NCBI GenBank assembly: GCA_011050655.1
Contig: DRFG01000172.1
Coordinates: 1-35,476 of the forward strand
Direction of reading: 5' to 3'
DNA: 35,476 nucleotides
Source: Roseobacter sp.
GTDB taxonomy: Bacteria > Pseudomonadota > Alphaproteobacteria > Rhodobacterales > Rhodobacteraceae
Shown here: positions 16,368 to 26,913 of the stretch, piece by piece
How positions within the stretch are numbered: position 1 is the stretch's first letter
Layout: each line of letters starts with the position of its first letter
Program-made: the position numbers and the translations under genes
The notes under the pieces: model-generated
What the model saw: only the letters and a program-made list of their open reading frames with translations
What the model was told of the DNA's origin: nothing
Database searches by the model: none

Positions 16368-17655
16368 AGCGCAGCGCCTCTACTGGGTTCATCCGAGCGG
16401 CACGGCGCGCGGGAAAAATGGTCACCACGAAAGATAGACCCAATGAAAGCCCCACCGCCGACATGACGTCACCGAGCTGAAGCTTGGCAGGAAGAAAATA
16501 GATGCCCCTGATCGACGCATCCCATGCCGTACCACCGGAAAGCCAGTTCACAACGCCGAATATCTGGTCGACATAAAGCGCAAAGAGACTGCCCAAAACC
16601 ACCCCCATGACTGTTCCAATGATCCCCGTGAAGGCACCACAGATGAAAAACACCCTCAGGACGGATCCTTCGCTTAATCCCATGGTGCGCAAAATGCCTA
16701 TATCGCGCCCCTTGTTCTTGACCAACATGATCAGCCCCGACACGATGTTCATCGCAGCGATCAGCACCAGAATGCTGAGGATTACGAACATCACCCGGTC
16801 CTCGATATCAAGCGCATTCAAGAACGACCCCGACGCGTCTCGCCATGTCCAGATCATACCGCGATCACCGGCTGCCGCGAGTAATGGCATGGTCAGCGCG
16901 TCGACGCTGTCAGGGTTCTCAACCATGACTTCAAGCTCGTCCGCGACGCCCTCGCGATTGAAAAACGATTGCGCTTCAGCCAGCGGCAGATAGGCACGGG
17001 TGCGGTCGATATCATAGCGCCCGGCGCTGAAGACATACACCACATCATAGGCATTTACCCGCGGGCTGGTCCCGAATGCCGTCTTGACGCCGTTTGGAGA
17101 GATCAGCTTGATCTTGTCGCCCACACCGACCCGCAACGCCTGTGCAACACCGGACCCTATGGCAATGCCTTGGTCAAAATTGGCAAGGTCACCTTCAGCC
17201 GTTTCAGGGTTGGCAATGCGGGGAAGTTTCGCGAGATCTGCACCATCGATCCCATACACTTCTATACCCGCGTTCGCCTGACCCTTGTTCGCCATTACCT
17301 GCCCGCGCACCAGAGGGGCTACGTGGGTAACGCCGGGAACTCGGGCGACGCGCGCGGCCATTTCAGCGTAATCCGCAATCCCGGTCTGGGTAACGCCATT
17401 GTCGTCCACGGCCGCCATATTATACACAGTGACATGGGCATTCGCCCCTAGGATCGTATCGACGAACTCAGCCCGAAACCCCGACCGAACCGCCAAAGTA
17501 GCGATGAGAGCAAACACCGCCAACGTGATGCCGATCAGGCTGATCCACGTCATGACGCTGACACCGCCTTCGGCGCGGCGCGCCCGAAGGTATCGCCACG
17601 CGATCATCCATTCGAATGGGGCAAAGGGTGGTGTCTTGGATACTGGGTTGGCCAA
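16360..17655 (-). CDS. lolC: Lipoprotein-releasing ABC transporter permease LolC/LolE family
   Basis: A 431-residue inner-membrane permease with the MacB/FtsX layout: a cytoplasmic start [30 protein letters not shown] with the first membrane helix, a large periplasmic domain (about residues 60-300), then three helices ([25 protein letters not shown]; the [16 protein letters not shown] region; [25 protein letters not shown]). The [12 protein letters not shown] tail is characteristic. TTG 17655 is taken as start because GGAG lies 7 bases upstream; TTG 17679 is an alternative. Only one permease gene accompanies lolD, so it may work as a homodimer. Confidence 0.9.
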   Translation of the reverse strand: MANPVSKTPPFAPFEWMIAWRYLRARRAEGGVSVMTWISLIGITLAVFALIATLAVRSGFRAEFVDTILGANAHVTVYNMAAVDDNGVTQTGIADYAEMAARVARVPGVTHVAPLVRGQVMANKGQANAGIEVYGIDGADLAKLPRIANPETAEGDLANFDQGIAIGSGVAQALRVGVGDKIKLISPNGVKTAFGTSPRVNAYDVVYVFSAGRYDIDRTRAYLPLAEAQSFFNREGVADELEVMVENPDSVDALTMPLLAAAGDRGMIWTWRDASGSFLNALDIEDRVMFVILSILVLIAAMNIVSGLIMLVKNKGRDIGILRTMGLSEGSVLRVFFICGAFTGIIGTVMGVVLGSLFALYVDQIFGVVNWLSGGTAWDASIRGIYFLPAKLQLGDVMSAVGLSLGLSFVVTIFPARRAARMNPVEALRYE

Positions 17656-17769
17656 GGGGGGTCTCCGGGCAAGGATCAATCGGGCGCAACCTGCTGGTTT
17701 AGCCGCATAGGGTCAAGCCGCGAGTGGTGAGCAAGGGTTGGTAAAAGTCAAAATCATTAGGTCCGGATA

Positions 17770-18285
17770 TCAATCGTGGGATGGAAGTTGCTTGCGGTGT
17801 CTGCGCCGATTGAACGGCATTGCCAGCATCCGTGACAGGATGCCAAACCCCAATACGCCGATCACGAAGCCAAACCCCGCAAATACCGCTCCGGCGAAAC
17901 CAAGCGGAACCGCAGGCTGGAAAGCCCCCCATGCCGCTCTGGCAATATGCGGGTCGTTCATACGCGGCAAGTAGTAAGCCCGCATGAACGGTCCCTGCCC
18001 CTCGAGCTTGTGCAGCGTATCGCTTAAAGTTTCATAGCGCGTGAATGTCGCTGACATGTCCCTGCGACGGCGCTCCATGAAGGGGCTACCGGTCATTTGC
18101 GCCAAAGCCTTTTCGCGCGACATGCCTACGGCCTGAGCGCTGGCGTCGAAATCAGCAGTGACCTCGTACAACGCATCCACCGCACCACCGAGCCTTTGCA
18201 AATATTGCTGCGAATACTCGGGAAATTGAGAGGCCAGTACAGCCCCGGCCACCCCGCCAGCAAATGTAAGCGCGCGAAGGATCAT
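17770..18285 (-). CDS. DUF2937 family membrane protein
   Basis: A 171-residue protein with an N-terminal hydrophobic helix (ILRALTFAGGVAGAVLASQ), then the family block FPEYSQQYLQRLGGAVDAL, and a C-terminal hydrophobic helix (GFAGAVFAGFGFVIGVLGFGIL) before a basic tail (RRRHRKQLPSHD). The middle is helical. This matches DUF2937, a proteobacterial family without known function. ATG 18285 is preferred to TTG 18294; neither has a strong ribosome site. It lies between proS and lolC on the same strand, a gene order I associate with Rhodobacterales, and is likely cotranscribed with them. Confidence 0.8.
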   Translation of the reverse strand: MILRALTFAGGVAGAVLASQFPEYSQQYLQRLGGAVDALYEVTADFDASAQAVGMSREKALAQMTGSPFMERRRRDMSATFTRYETLSDTLHKLEGQGPFMRAYYLPRMNDPHIARAAWGAFQPAVPLGFAGAVFAGFGFVIGVLGFGILSRMLAMPFNRRRHRKQLPSHD

Positions 18286-18348
18286 GGGGGCCAAGCAACA
18301 GTCGATCTAGACGTCTTTGTTCCCATCTCTCAATCCCCCCTGCTGCGT

Positions 18349-19689
18349 TTAAACGATACCGCTATAAATCCCCGCCAACCGTTCGACGGCTGTCTCTGGG
18401 GCCATCTCTTCGCTTTCGCCTGTCCTCCGCGAGGTCAATTCAACCACACCGTTCTTCAATCCGCGCGGACCGACCGTGATACGCCACGGAATGCCGATCA
18501 GATCCATCGTGGCAAACTTGCCGCCCGCCCGTTCATTCCGATCGTCATAAAGCGGATCAAGACCCAACGCCTTTAGGCTGTCATACAAGGCTTCGCACGC
18601 ACCGTCCGCCTCATTGTCGCCTTGCTTGAGGTTGACTATTCCGACGTGGAATGGCGTGACGCCTTCCGGCCAGATGATACCTTTGTCGTCGTGGCTTGCC
18701 TCAATGATCGCCCCGACCAAGCGGCTGACGCCGATCCCGTGCGACCCCATGTGAACCGGGACGGGTTTGCCATCGGGGCCCTGAACCGTAGCCCCCATGG
18801 GCTCGGAGTACTTTGTACCAAAATAGAAAATTTGGCCAACTTCGATGCCACGCGCAGTGCGCCGCCGGTCTTCTGGAATTTCGTCGAACAAGGCCGCGTC
18901 ATGTGTTTCATCCGTGCGGGCGTAACGTGAGGTGAACTCCTCAAGCACAGATTGGCACTGTTCAACCGAATCGTAATCAATCTCGCGGTCACCGAAATTC
19001 AGCTCGGTGATCTGGCTGTCATAGAACACTTCCGACTCTCCGGTTTCGGCCAGCACTAGGAATTCATGCGTATCGTCACCGCCTATTGGCCCAGAATCTG
19101 CACGCATCGGGATAGCTTGCAGACCCATGCGTTCATAGCTACGCAAATAGCTGACCAAGTGGCGATTGTAGGCGTGCAATGCGTCTTCTTTGGTCAGGTC
19201 AAAGTTATATCCGTCCTTCATCAAGAACTCGCGCCCACGCATCACCCCAAATCGAGGACGGACTTCGTCACGGAACTTCCACTGGATATGATACAAGGTC
19301 AGCGGCAGATCTTTGTATGATCCGACGTGGCTGCGAAAGATATCGGTGATCATTTCTTCGTTCGTTGGGCCATAAAGCATGTCCCGATCCTGACGATCCT
19401 TAATGCGCAGCATCTCTGGACCGTAAGCATCATAGCGCCCCGATTCCTTCCATAGATCGGCAGATTGGAGCGTTGGCATGAGCATGGGAATGTGCCCTGC
19501 GCGCTGTTGTTCTTCGTGCACGATGTTCTCAATCTTCCGCAGCACCTTGAAGCCCAACGGCAACCAGGAATAGATCCCCGCCGCCGATTGCTTGACCATG
19601 CCCGCTCGCAACATCAGCCGATGGCTGACAATCTGCGCTTCAGATGGGTTTTCCTTGAGCACAGGCAAAAAATAACGGGACAGACGCAT
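18349..19689 (-). CDS. proS: Prolyl-tRNA synthetase (short alphaproteobacterial form)
   Basis: A 446-residue class II aminoacyl-tRNA synthetase that charges tRNA-Pro. Evidence includes the start [20 protein letters not shown], the [20 protein letters not shown] block, [13 protein letters not shown] with the Pro-specific [26 protein letters not shown] for motif 2, and [15 protein letters not shown] for motif 3. The length lacks the roughly 180-residue editing insertion of E. coli ProS, as expected in alphaproteobacteria, so misacylated Ala-tRNA-Pro would need a trans-editing protein. The ATG has GAGAGGA 6 bases upstream. It heads the proS-DUF2937-lolC-lolD run. Confidence 0.95.
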   Translation of the reverse strand: MRLSRYFLPVLKENPSEAQIVSHRLMLRAGMVKQSAAGIYSWLPLGFKVLRKIENIVHEEQQRAGHIPMLMPTLQSADLWKESGRYDAYGPEMLRIKDRQDRDMLYGPTNEEMITDIFRSHVGSYKDLPLTLYHIQWKFRDEVRPRFGVMRGREFLMKDGYNFDLTKEDALHAYNRHLVSYLRSYERMGLQAIPMRADSGPIGGDDTHEFLVLAETGESEVFYDSQITELNFGDREIDYDSVEQCQSVLEEFTSRYARTDETHDAALFDEIPEDRRRTARGIEVGQIFYFGTKYSEPMGATVQGPDGKPVPVHMGSHGIGVSRLVGAIIEASHDDKGIIWPEGVTPFHVGIVNLKQGDNEADGACEALYDSLKALGLDPLYDDRNERAGGKFATMDLIGIPWRITVGPRGLKNGVVELTSRRTGESEEMAPETAVERLAGIYSGIV

Positions 19690-19819
19690 GATGATCCTCT
19701 CAGAGTGAATTCAGACCTGATTATGCCAAAGCCATGAGGGAAACAATCACCAAGACCTGAGATACTTAGCTGTTTAAGCCGCTTAGATCATCCCCCAGGA
19801 TGTAGAAACACCGCGTTTT

Positions 19820-21073
19820 CTATTTAGGCGTGGGGATTGTCGCAGTACGCATTGCCAGTTCCAGCGCCACCTGCGTTGCCTTTGCCATATCCTGAACGGA
19901 AATCCATTCCAGCGGCCCGTGTATCTCGTGCATGCCGGTAAATATGTTTGGACATGGTACGCCCATCTCAGTCAGGCGCGACCCGTCCGTACCGCCTCGA
20001 ATAGCAATTGATACGGGTTCCATCCCCACTGCCCGGACCGCGTCTCGTGCCAGCTCTACCGGCGTCATATCGTTCTCTAGCCAATACCGCATATTACGGT
20101 ATTGGGGCGTGATATCACAGCGTATCCCCGCCCGAGGCTCTGAGGCTTGCACCGCTTCGCATACCTTGCGCAATAAATCACCCTTGGCCGCCAGCCCATC
20201 GCGTTCGAAGTCCCGCAGGATGAACTTGATTTCCGCCTCTGACGAGCCGCCCCTGATTGTCGTTGCGTGAATGAAACCTTCGCGCTCATGGGTGGTCTCG
20301 GGCGTCATCGTGGCCTGCGGCAGCGTTATCAAAATCTTCGCCGCCAGATGCAGCGCGTTCACCATCTTATCCTTCGCCCAGCCCGGATGCGCGGACACTC
20401 CGGTTATTGTCACCACAGCCCCGTCCGCCGAAAAACTCTCGTATTCGATCTCGCCGGGCTTAGACCCATCGAATGTATAGGCGAAATCGCAACCGAAATC
20501 AGCTGGCAGTAGCGGATCGACCCCGCGCCCGATTTCCTCGTCCGGGGTAAAAGCAAGACGCACCGCACCATGAGATATCTGAGGGTTTTCCAACAAGTGC
20601 CTTGCGGCGGTCATAATGATTGCCACTCCCGCTTTGTCATCGGCTCCCAATAGCGTGGTTCCGCTGGCCGTGATGATATCCTCGCCCAGTTTCTGCGCCA
20701 AATAGGGTGAATTGGCGGGTGACAGCTTTAGATCAGGGGCATCGGCAAACGTGATGTCACCGCCGTTATAACCCCGATGTACCACCGGCTTGACCCCCGT
20801 CGCGTTGAACTGCGGGGCAGTGTCGACATGGGCGCACCACCCCATCACGGCTGCGCCTTCGACGGTTGCGGGCACCGTGGCAAGTACTACGCCATAATCA
20901 GTCAACTCCACATCAACGGCCCCCATGGCGTTCAGCTCAGACACCAGTAACCGCGACATATCCAGTTGGACGCTAGTACTCGGGCTGCCGGGGCTGGCCT
21001 CATCGCTCTGACTGTCGATTGCCGCGTACCGCACCAAACGGTCTTCCAATTCCCGGTCAAAATCACTGCGCAT
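19820..21073 (-). CDS. pepT: Peptidase T (tripeptide aminopeptidase)
   Basis: A 417-residue M20-family dizinc aminopeptidase that removes N-terminal residues from tripeptides in the cytosol. Visible motifs are GWCAHVDTAP (His and the Asp of HxD), GTTLLGADDKAG (bridging Asp), FTPDEEIGRG (catalytic Glu then zinc Glu), FDGSKPGEIEYE, GVSAHPGWAKDKMVNA and, near the end, NIFTGMHEIHGPLEW with the last zinc His. ATG 21073 has GGGAG 8 bases upstream; the frame also contains TTG 21100, which I reject. It is divergent from the FAD-oxidoreductase gene. Confidence 0.92.
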   Translation of the reverse strand: MRSDFDRELEDRLVRYAAIDSQSDEASPGSPSTSVQLDMSRLLVSELNAMGAVDVELTDYGVVLATVPATVEGAAVMGWCAHVDTAPQFNATGVKPVVHRGYNGGDITFADAPDLKLSPANSPYLAQKLGEDIITASGTTLLGADDKAGVAIIMTAARHLLENPQISHGAVRLAFTPDEEIGRGVDPLLPADFGCDFAYTFDGSKPGEIEYESFSADGAVVTITGVSAHPGWAKDKMVNALHLAAKILITLPQATMTPETTHEREGFIHATTIRGGSSEAEIKFILRDFERDGLAAKGDLLRKVCEAVQASEPRAGIRCDITPQYRNMRYWLENDMTPVELARDAVRAVGMEPVSIAIRGGTDGSRLTEMGVPCPNIFTGMHEIHGPLEWISVQDMAKATQVALELAMRTATIPTPK

Positions 21074-21198
21074 CTTCGAACTCCCTTTAATTACCGACAA
21101 AAAGCCGCTTGGTACGTTGGGTTGTCAAGCAGGACCTTCCTTGATTGACCCATCAATTATCGGTTAACCTATATAACACGACAACACCGGAAGCAGCC

Positions 21199-22560
21199 AT
21201 GACCAGCATCTTCGAACCCGCGCGCGAAACCCCCGTTATCCACCGGACTGGGGTGCTTGTTGTCGGCTCTGGCCCGGGTGGTCTGGCCGCCGCCCTAGCG
21301 GCGGCACGCGCCGGGGCCGAGGTCACGTTACTTGATCGGTTTGGATGTTTCGGTGGCAATATCACGGTCGTGGGCGTCGAAGGCTTTGCTTGGTATCGCC
21401 ACGAGCAAACGATTGAGGCCGGCGGCATCGGCTGGGAATTCGAAGATCGCGCCAAAGCCATGGGGGCCGCCAGCCCTGAATCCCAATCGCTAAGCTATGA
21501 GCTGGACAGCGAAGGGTTCAAACTGGTCGCCGACCGTCTGATAGAGGAAGCAGGTATTCACCCGATGCTGCACCGCCAGTTCGTCTCCCCGATCATGGAC
21601 GGCGACGCTATCAAGGGTATCATCGTCGAATCGAAAGCCGGCCGCGAGGCGATTTTGGCCAAAATCGTGATCGACGCCACAGGCGATGCTGATGTTGCAT
21701 ACCGCGCAGGCGCGCCTACTCACAAAAACCCGGTCGAGGAAATGCAGGCGGCATCCGTCATGTTTCACATCGCTGGCGTCGACAAGGCCGCCTTCATGGC
21801 GGGCGTAAAGGAAGATCCGCAAACCTACGCGAACTGGTCCACCGGCGAATGGGTGGTTGAAACCGACGGCAAAGAAGACGCAATGTTCTCGCCATTCCTT
21901 GCCAAACCCTTTGCCCAAGCGATCCGTGACGGCAGAATGCCTGCCAATCTCAACACCATCGGCGGCACTTGGGGGGCTGTGCACGACAGCGGCGAAATGA
22001 CCTACATGAATCTCGTGCACCTCGCCGAATGCGACGGCACCGACCCCGACAGCATGACGCGCTTCGAAATGGAAGGCCGCGCTCAGGCCATGCACGCCAT
22101 TGATGCACTCAAGGCCTACACCCCCGGCTGCGCCACGGCGCGTCTGCGCAATTTCGGCATGAGCATCGGCATCCGCGACACCCGCAAGATTGATGCGCAG
22201 TACAACATGACCGAAACCGACGTGCGCCAACAGGCCCGCTTTGATGACAGCATCGGCATTTATCCCGAATTTATCGACGGGTACGGCGTTTTGATCATCC
22301 CGACGACGGGTCGCTACATGCACATTCCCTATCGTGCCATGCTGCCCAAAAACGTCAGGAACCTGCTGGTCGTGGGCCGCGCCATAGGAGGCGACAAGAT
22401 CGCCCATGCCGCCACCCGTAACATGGCCTGTTGCGCGGTAACCGGCCAAGGCGCAGGCATTGCCGCAGCACTTGCCATCACTGATCGGTGCGAACTCGAT
22501 CAAATCTCGATTGAGACTATGCAACAGGCCCTACGCGCCCAGAACGTCCGCATCCACTAG
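21199..22560 (+). CDS. FAD-dependent oxidoreductase (FAD_oxidored family)
   Basis: A 453-residue flavoprotein. The dinucleotide-binding motif VLVVGSGPGGLAAALAAARAG is near residues 20-40, followed by Glu/Asp in VTLLDR and the CFGGN loop. A central VIDATGDADVAYRAGAP block (the ATGD motif) and a C-terminal FAD-contact segment LLVVGRAIGGDKIAHAATRNMACCAVTGQGAG complete the fold. These match the pfam12831-type group, often annotated only as FAD-dependent oxidoreductase; the substrate is unknown. ATG 21199 has CCGGAAGC upstream. Frame-wise the region is open back to TTG 21145, but that adds an unlikely leader. Codon use is ordinary. Confidence 0.85.
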   Translation: MTSIFEPARETPVIHRTGVLVVGSGPGGLAAALAAARAGAEVTLLDRFGCFGGNITVVGVEGFAWYRHEQTIEAGGIGWEFEDRAKAMGAASPESQSLSYELDSEGFKLVADRLIEEAGIHPMLHRQFVSPIMDGDAIKGIIVESKAGREAILAKIVIDATGDADVAYRAGAPTHKNPVEEMQAASVMFHIAGVDKAAFMAGVKEDPQTYANWSTGEWVVETDGKEDAMFSPFLAKPFAQAIRDGRMPANLNTIGGTWGAVHDSGEMTYMNLVHLAECDGTDPDSMTRFEMEGRAQAMHAIDALKAYTPGCATARLRNFGMSIGIRDTRKIDAQYNMTETDVRQQARFDDSIGIYPEFIDGYGVLIIPTTGRYMHIPYRAMLPKNVRNLLVVGRAIGGDKIAHAATRNMACCAVTGQGAGIAAALAITDRCELDQISIETMQQALRAQNVRIH

Positions 22561-22630
22561 AGCCGCCGCCCCATTCCAAATGGCCTTAAATCCCCGCCGG
22601 AGGCTCTGCCGCCTCAACACGCGCAACCGC

Positions 22631-22660
22631 TCACGACCTATCACGACCTATCACGACCCT
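22631..22660 (+). repeat. Three tandem 10-base repeats upstream of the perM-like gene
   Basis: TCACGACCTA is repeated at 22631-22640 and 22641-22650, with a 9/10 third copy at 22651-22660 (last base changed). The units are in exact 10-base register, close to one helical turn, and lie 56-85 bases before the start of the perM-like gene. They could be stacked binding sites for one regulator or simply replication slippage. Confidence 0.55.
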
Positions 22661-22715
22661 TGAAAAACTGCTCTTATTGCGCAATGTCAGTTTAAACCGG
22701 TCACAAGGACACCAC

Positions 22716-23795
22716 ATGGCAACGCCGAACAATGATCATATGAAATACTGGGGCATCGCGGGGGCGGTACTGCTGGTAATACTGTGGTTCGCAGGCGATA
22801 TGCTTTTGCCCTTCATAATCGGCGCGGCGATTGCATATTTTCTCGACCCGGTGGCAGATAGGCTCGAAACATTGGGGCTCAGCCGAACAATGGCAACCAT
22901 GGTCATTACTTTGGTGGCCTTGATGATCTTTGTCCTGATGGCCGTGCTGGTGGTCCCCACCCTGATCAACCAGGCCGGCAACCTCGTCGCGGTGGCACCC
23001 GAACTTGCTAAGAACTTTATCAACTTTCTTACAGAACGGTTTCCCACGCTTCTGGATCAGGAATCATCTTTGCGCAGCTCAGTCAATTCTATCGGAGCGA
23101 CGGTACAGGAACGGGGCGGAGAGCTGTTCAATACCGCCGTGGCTTCGGCGGCTTCATTGCTGAACCTGCTTATTCTATTTGTAATTGTCCCAGTGGTAGC
23201 CGTTTATCTTTTGCTGGATTGGGACCGCATGGTCGCCAAGATAGACAGCCTGCTGCCACGCGATCATGCACCGACAATTCGCAGATTGGCCCGCGACATA
23301 GACAAAACCCTCGCCGGTTTCATTCGCGGTATGGGCACCGTTTCACTGATCCTTGGCACGTATTACGCCGTCGCCTTAATGCTTGTCGGGCTACAGTTCG
23401 GCCTCATCGTCGGGTTTATCGCCGGGCTGGTTACCTTCATCCCCTACCTTGGGGCCATGCTTGGTGGGACTTTGGCGATCGGGCTTGCGCTTTTCCAATT
23501 CTGGGGGGATTGGTTCTCCATCGGATTGGTGGCGGGTATCTTCGTGGTGGGCCAAATCGTCGAAGGCAATTTTCTCACACCGAAACTCGTAGGCGATTCC
23601 GTCGGGCTGCACCCGGTTTGGTTGATTTTGGCATTGTCTGTGTTCGGTTCGCTCTTTGGATTCGTCGGCATGCTGGCAGCAGTGCCGATTGCGGCGGCCT
23701 TGGGGGTCATCGCCCGCTTCGCAACCGAACAGTATCGACAAAGTGAGCTTTACAAGGGTGCCCCCGCGACGTCACTGGATGAATCGGCAGACTGA
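22716..23795 (+). CDS. AI-2E/PerM-family (UPF0118) membrane transporter
   Basis: A 359-residue polytopic protein of the AI-2 exporter / PerM family. The N-terminal pair of helices is followed by the hallmark AIAYFLDPVADRLETLGLSR, then ATMVITLVALMIFVLMAVLVVPTLI, a soluble segment (about residues 85-140), and the second half with LDKTL-like DIDKTLAGFIRGMG, VGFIAGLVTFIPYLGAMLGG and IVEGNFLTPKLVGDSVGLHPVWLI. ATG 22716 has AAGGAC upstream. Substrates in the family include autoinducer-2 and ions, and I cannot tell which here. Its stop (23793-23795) is one base from the hda ATG. Confidence 0.88.
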   Translation: MATPNNDHMKYWGIAGAVLLVILWFAGDMLLPFIIGAAIAYFLDPVADRLETLGLSRTMATMVITLVALMIFVLMAVLVVPTLINQAGNLVAVAPELAKNFINFLTERFPTLLDQESSLRSSVNSIGATVQERGGELFNTAVASAASLLNLLILFVIVPVVAVYLLLDWDRMVAKIDSLLPRDHAPTIRRLARDIDKTLAGFIRGMGTVSLILGTYYAVALMLVGLQFGLIVGFIAGLVTFIPYLGAMLGGTLAIGLALFQFWGDWFSIGLVAGIFVVGQIVEGNFLTPKLVGDSVGLHPVWLILALSVFGSLFGFVGMLAAVPIAAALGVIARFATEQYRQSELYKGAPATSLDESAD

Positions 23796-23796
23796 T

Positions 23797-24468
23797 ATGG
23801 CACAACAGCTTGGCCTGGCGCTTCCCAGCCGCACCGCATTGGGGCGCGAAGATTTCTTCATCGCCCCTTCCAACGCCATTGCTGCGGCGATGATTGACGG
23901 CTGGCAAACCTGGGCCGGAGGCAAGCTGATACTGACCGGCCCTCAAGGAGCCGGCAAGACCCACCTTGTCCACGTGTGGGCAAACTTGGCCAACGCTCGG
24001 ATAATCGACGCCAACATGCTGGAAACCGCGGATATTCCCGGCCTTTGCCAAAGCAATCTGGCCGTTGAAAACGTCCCCGGCATCGCCGGTCAAGATCGTA
24101 CTGAAACGGCGTTATTCCACCTACATAATCTGTTGCTCGCGGAAGGCCACAGCCTGCTATTGACGGGAACAGCCCCGATCAGCGGCTGGAACCTAAGGTT
24201 ACCCGATTTGACAAGCCGAATGCGCGCTTCACCTACGGCGGCGCTTGAAGCACCGGATGATGTCTTGCTTACCGCAGTTCTGGTCAAGTTGTTGGCAGAT
24301 CGACAACTAACGCCTAAACCTGACCTGATCCCTTATTTGCTCCCGCGAATGCATCGATCCTTCGCGGCAGCAGGGAATCTAGTATCAGCCCTCGACAAGG
24401 CGAGCCTTGCACAGAAAAAGCCCGTGACCCGTGGCCTGGCTGCGCAAGTACTAGACAAGTACGTCTGA
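23797..24468 (+). CDS. hdaA: DnaA-related regulatory protein Hda/HdaA
   Basis: A 223-residue AAA+ protein homologous to the DnaA ATPase domain; with the beta clamp it stimulates DnaA-ATP hydrolysis to limit re-initiation. Residues 4-10 (QLGLALP) match the clamp-binding QL[SP]L-type motif at the N-terminus. Walker [10 protein letters not shown] is at 48-56. The Walker B region reads [11 protein letters not shown], weaker than the usual hydrophobic-Asp-Asn/Asp pattern. [12 protein letters not shown] resembles the family's Arg-containing LPDLxSR block. The C-terminal lid continues to the end with no DNA-binding domain IV. ATG 23779 is an alternative start six codons upstream. Confidence 0.88.
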   Translation: MAQQLGLALPSRTALGREDFFIAPSNAIAAAMIDGWQTWAGGKLILTGPQGAGKTHLVHVWANLANARIIDANMLETADIPGLCQSNLAVENVPGIAGQDRTETALFHLHNLLLAEGHSLLLTGTAPISGWNLRLPDLTSRMRASPTAALEAPDDVLLTAVLVKLLADRQLTPKPDLIPYLLPRMHRSFAAAGNLVSALDKASLAQKKPVTRGLAAQVLDKYV

Positions 24469-24530
24469 GCCGCGCGATACTGACCGAAATTTGTAGCAAA
24501 CCCGTTACATTCCAACACCATAAGGCCGGC

Positions 24531-26705
24531 ATGACGCACGCAGATTTCCTAGAGGCTCCGTTTCCGGCGGCCCAAGATCTTCCTGATCTTGATGCAACCG
24601 GCCCCGGCCGCTTTTACAACCGCGAACTCAGCTGGCTGGGCTTTAATTGGCGCGTCCTAGAAGAAGCTAAAAATGTCCGGGTACCTTTGTTGGAACGGTT
24701 GCGATTTTTATCAATTTCCGCCGGAAATCTGGACGAATTTTATACCGTACGCGTGGCAGGATTACGCGAATTGGCCCAAGCGGGCAACATGACCCCTGCC
24801 GCCGATGGCCTGACGCCCGCCGAACAATTGGTTCTTATCAACGAAGATGCGCGCAAGCTTATGATGACCCAACAACGGGTTCTGCTTGATCTCATGGGCG
24901 AAATGGACCGACACAACATCATGTTGGAACGGGCCGCCGACCTTGACGACAACGACCGTGCCTATCTGGAGGATGTCTTCCTGAATCAGGTTTTCGCCGT
25001 TTTGTCGCCTTTGGCGATCGACCCGGCCCATCCATTCCCCTTCATCCCCAACACGGGCTATGCCTTGGCGCTGCAACTGGAACGCAGCGCTGATAAGCGC
25101 CCGTTACAGGCGCTGTTGCCGATACCGGCACAGATTGACCGTTTCGTAGCCCTGCCGGCACCGGATGGATGCCACCGTTTCCTCCCGCTCGAAGACTTGC
25201 TGGTTCTCAACATCCCCGGCCTGTTTCCCGGTTATAAGCTCAAGGCACATTTTGAATTTCGGGTGCTGCGCGACAGCGATCTTGAAGTCGAAGACGAAGC
25301 CGAAGATCTGGTGCGCGAATTCGAGGTGGCGCTGAAACGCCGACGCCGTGGCGAAGTCGTACGGCTTACCCATTCCGCAGGTGCCCCGGAAAAACTGAAG
25401 TCCGTAGTGATGGCCGAACTCGGGGTACGTCCGCAAGACGTCATCGAACTGGACGGAATGATCGGCATCAACGACCTTTCCGAGCTGGTGATTGACAGCC
25501 GCCCCGATCTACTCTGGCCGCTGTTTACCCCTCGCATCCCCGAAAGGGTTCAAGACCACGACGGCGACATGTTCGCGGCAATCCGTTCCAAGGACATGCT
25601 TTTGCACCACCCCTATGAAACCTTCGACATGGTCGTGCGGTTTTTGGCGCAGGCGGCGCGTGACCCCAATGTCGTCGCGATAAAGCAAACGCTTTACCGT
25701 ACCTCCCGGGACAGTCCGATTGTCGAAGCCCTATGCGAAGCTGCCGAAGATGGCAAATCGGTCACCGCCTTGGTCGAACTGAAAGCCCGCTTTGACGAAG
25801 CCGCCAACATTCGCCAATCCCGTCGGTTGGAACGCGCCGGTGCCCACGTGGTTTATGGGTTCATCGATCTTAAAACCCATGCCAAAATCTCTACGGTCGT
25901 GCGACGCGAAGGCGACCAACTGGTTACTTATACGCACTATGGAACCGGCAATTATCACCCGATTACGGCCCGTATCTACACTGACCTATCGCTGTTTACC
26001 TGCGACCAGAAACTTGGCCGCGACGCTACAAAAGTATTCAATTATCTGTCTGGATACGCGCAGCCCGACAGGCTGGATAACTTGGCGATCTCTCCCATTA
26101 CCTTGAAACCGCGTCTGCTTGCGATGATCGACGCCGAGGCAAAACACGCCACCGCCGGAAAACCCGCCGAGATATGGGCGAAAATGAACTCTATCGTAGA
26201 TGCCGACGTCATTGATGCTCTCTATGCCGCATCCCAAGCGGGGGTCAAGATCAGCCTGGTTATACGAGGCATCTGTGGCTTACGTCCGGGTATAAAAGGA
26301 TTGTCCGAAAATATACGCGTGAAATCCATTGTCGGGCGTTTTCTGGAACACTCCCGCATCGTTTGTTTCGGCAACGGTTTCGGGCTGCCCCACAAGAAAG
26401 CTAGGGTTTTCATCTCCTCGGCCGACTGGATGGGCCGCAACCTGACCCGACGTGTAGAAACCTTGGTCGAAATTGAAAATGCCACCGTCAAAGCCCAGAT
26501 CACCAGCCAAATCATGGCAGCCAACCTTGCTGATGTCGCGCAAAGCTGGGTTATGGCTCCTGATGGCAGCTTTTCTCGACCCGCCCTCGAAGAGGGCACA
26601 TTCGCGTTTAATTGCCATCGCTTCTTTATGGAAAACCCCTCCCTTTCAGGGCGCGGATCAGCGGGGGCATCTGATGTGCCAATGCTCACCCATGCGGAAG
26701 ATTGA
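24531..26705 (+). CDS. ppk: Polyphosphate kinase 1
   Basis: A 724-residue polyphosphate kinase that polymerises ATP gamma-phosphate into polyphosphate. Visible domains are the N-terminal helical domain with [19 protein letters not shown] and [19 protein letters not shown], the head domain, and the two phospholipase-D-like catalytic domains. Candidate active histidines are His450 in LKTHAKIS (equivalent to E. coli His435) and His607 in RFLEHSRIV (equivalent to His592). The [15 protein letters not shown] block and [15 protein letters not shown] near the end are further family signatures. ATG 24531 is 62 bases behind hdaA. The exopolyphosphatase gene follows, as often in alphaproteobacteria. Confidence 0.95.
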   Translation: MTHADFLEAPFPAAQDLPDLDATGPGRFYNRELSWLGFNWRVLEEAKNVRVPLLERLRFLSISAGNLDEFYTVRVAGLRELAQAGNMTPAADGLTPAEQLVLINEDARKLMMTQQRVLLDLMGEMDRHNIMLERAADLDDNDRAYLEDVFLNQVFAVLSPLAIDPAHPFPFIPNTGYALALQLERSADKRPLQALLPIPAQIDRFVALPAPDGCHRFLPLEDLLVLNIPGLFPGYKLKAHFEFRVLRDSDLEVEDEAEDLVREFEVALKRRRRGEVVRLTHSAGAPEKLKSVVMAELGVRPQDVIELDGMIGINDLSELVIDSRPDLLWPLFTPRIPERVQDHDGDMFAAIRSKDMLLHHPYETFDMVVRFLAQAARDPNVVAIKQTLYRTSRDSPIVEALCEAAEDGKSVTALVELKARFDEAANIRQSRRLERAGAHVVYGFIDLKTHAKISTVVRREGDQLVTYTHYGTGNYHPITARIYTDLSLFTCDQKLGRDATKVFNYLSGYAQPDRLDNLAISPITLKPRLLAMIDAEAKHATAGKPAEIWAKMNSIVDADVIDALYAASQAGVKISLVIRGICGLRPGIKGLSENIRVKSIVGRFLEHSRIVCFGNGFGLPHKKARVFISSADWMGRNLTRRVETLVEIENATVKAQITSQIMAANLADVAQSWVMAPDGSFSRPALEEGTFAFNCHRFFMENPSLSGRGSAGASDVPMLTHAED

Positions 26706-26913
26706 TCATTTCATTTTGCCCAGAAAACTCTCGCCGAAGGCGCACCTCTCCTCCGCGATCCCGGCAGTTTTATCCACGCGGGTACCTCAATCAAGCTAGG
26801 TATGTTTCAGCTCCATACCGGCTCTGTCATTCTGGCCGCGCCGACGTTAGTGATTGACCTTACCCCCCCGCTACGCCAATTTACCCGTCAACTAAAGCCT
26901 CGCAGGAGCGTCC

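Noticed and set aside
21490-22524. Long open frame antisense to the FAD oxidoreductase (344 codons)
   Set aside because: Composition-driven shadow rich in Val, His and Gly with no ribosome site; the sense frame has clear FAD motifs.
22600-22615. GAGGC-TCTGCC-GCCTC hairpin after the FAD oxidoreductase gene
   Set aside because: Five-base stem and no T-tract; too weak to call a terminator.
26824-26830. CTGTCAT, half of a Pho box, upstream of ppx
   Set aside because: No second half at 11-base spacing on either side, so PhoB control is not supported.
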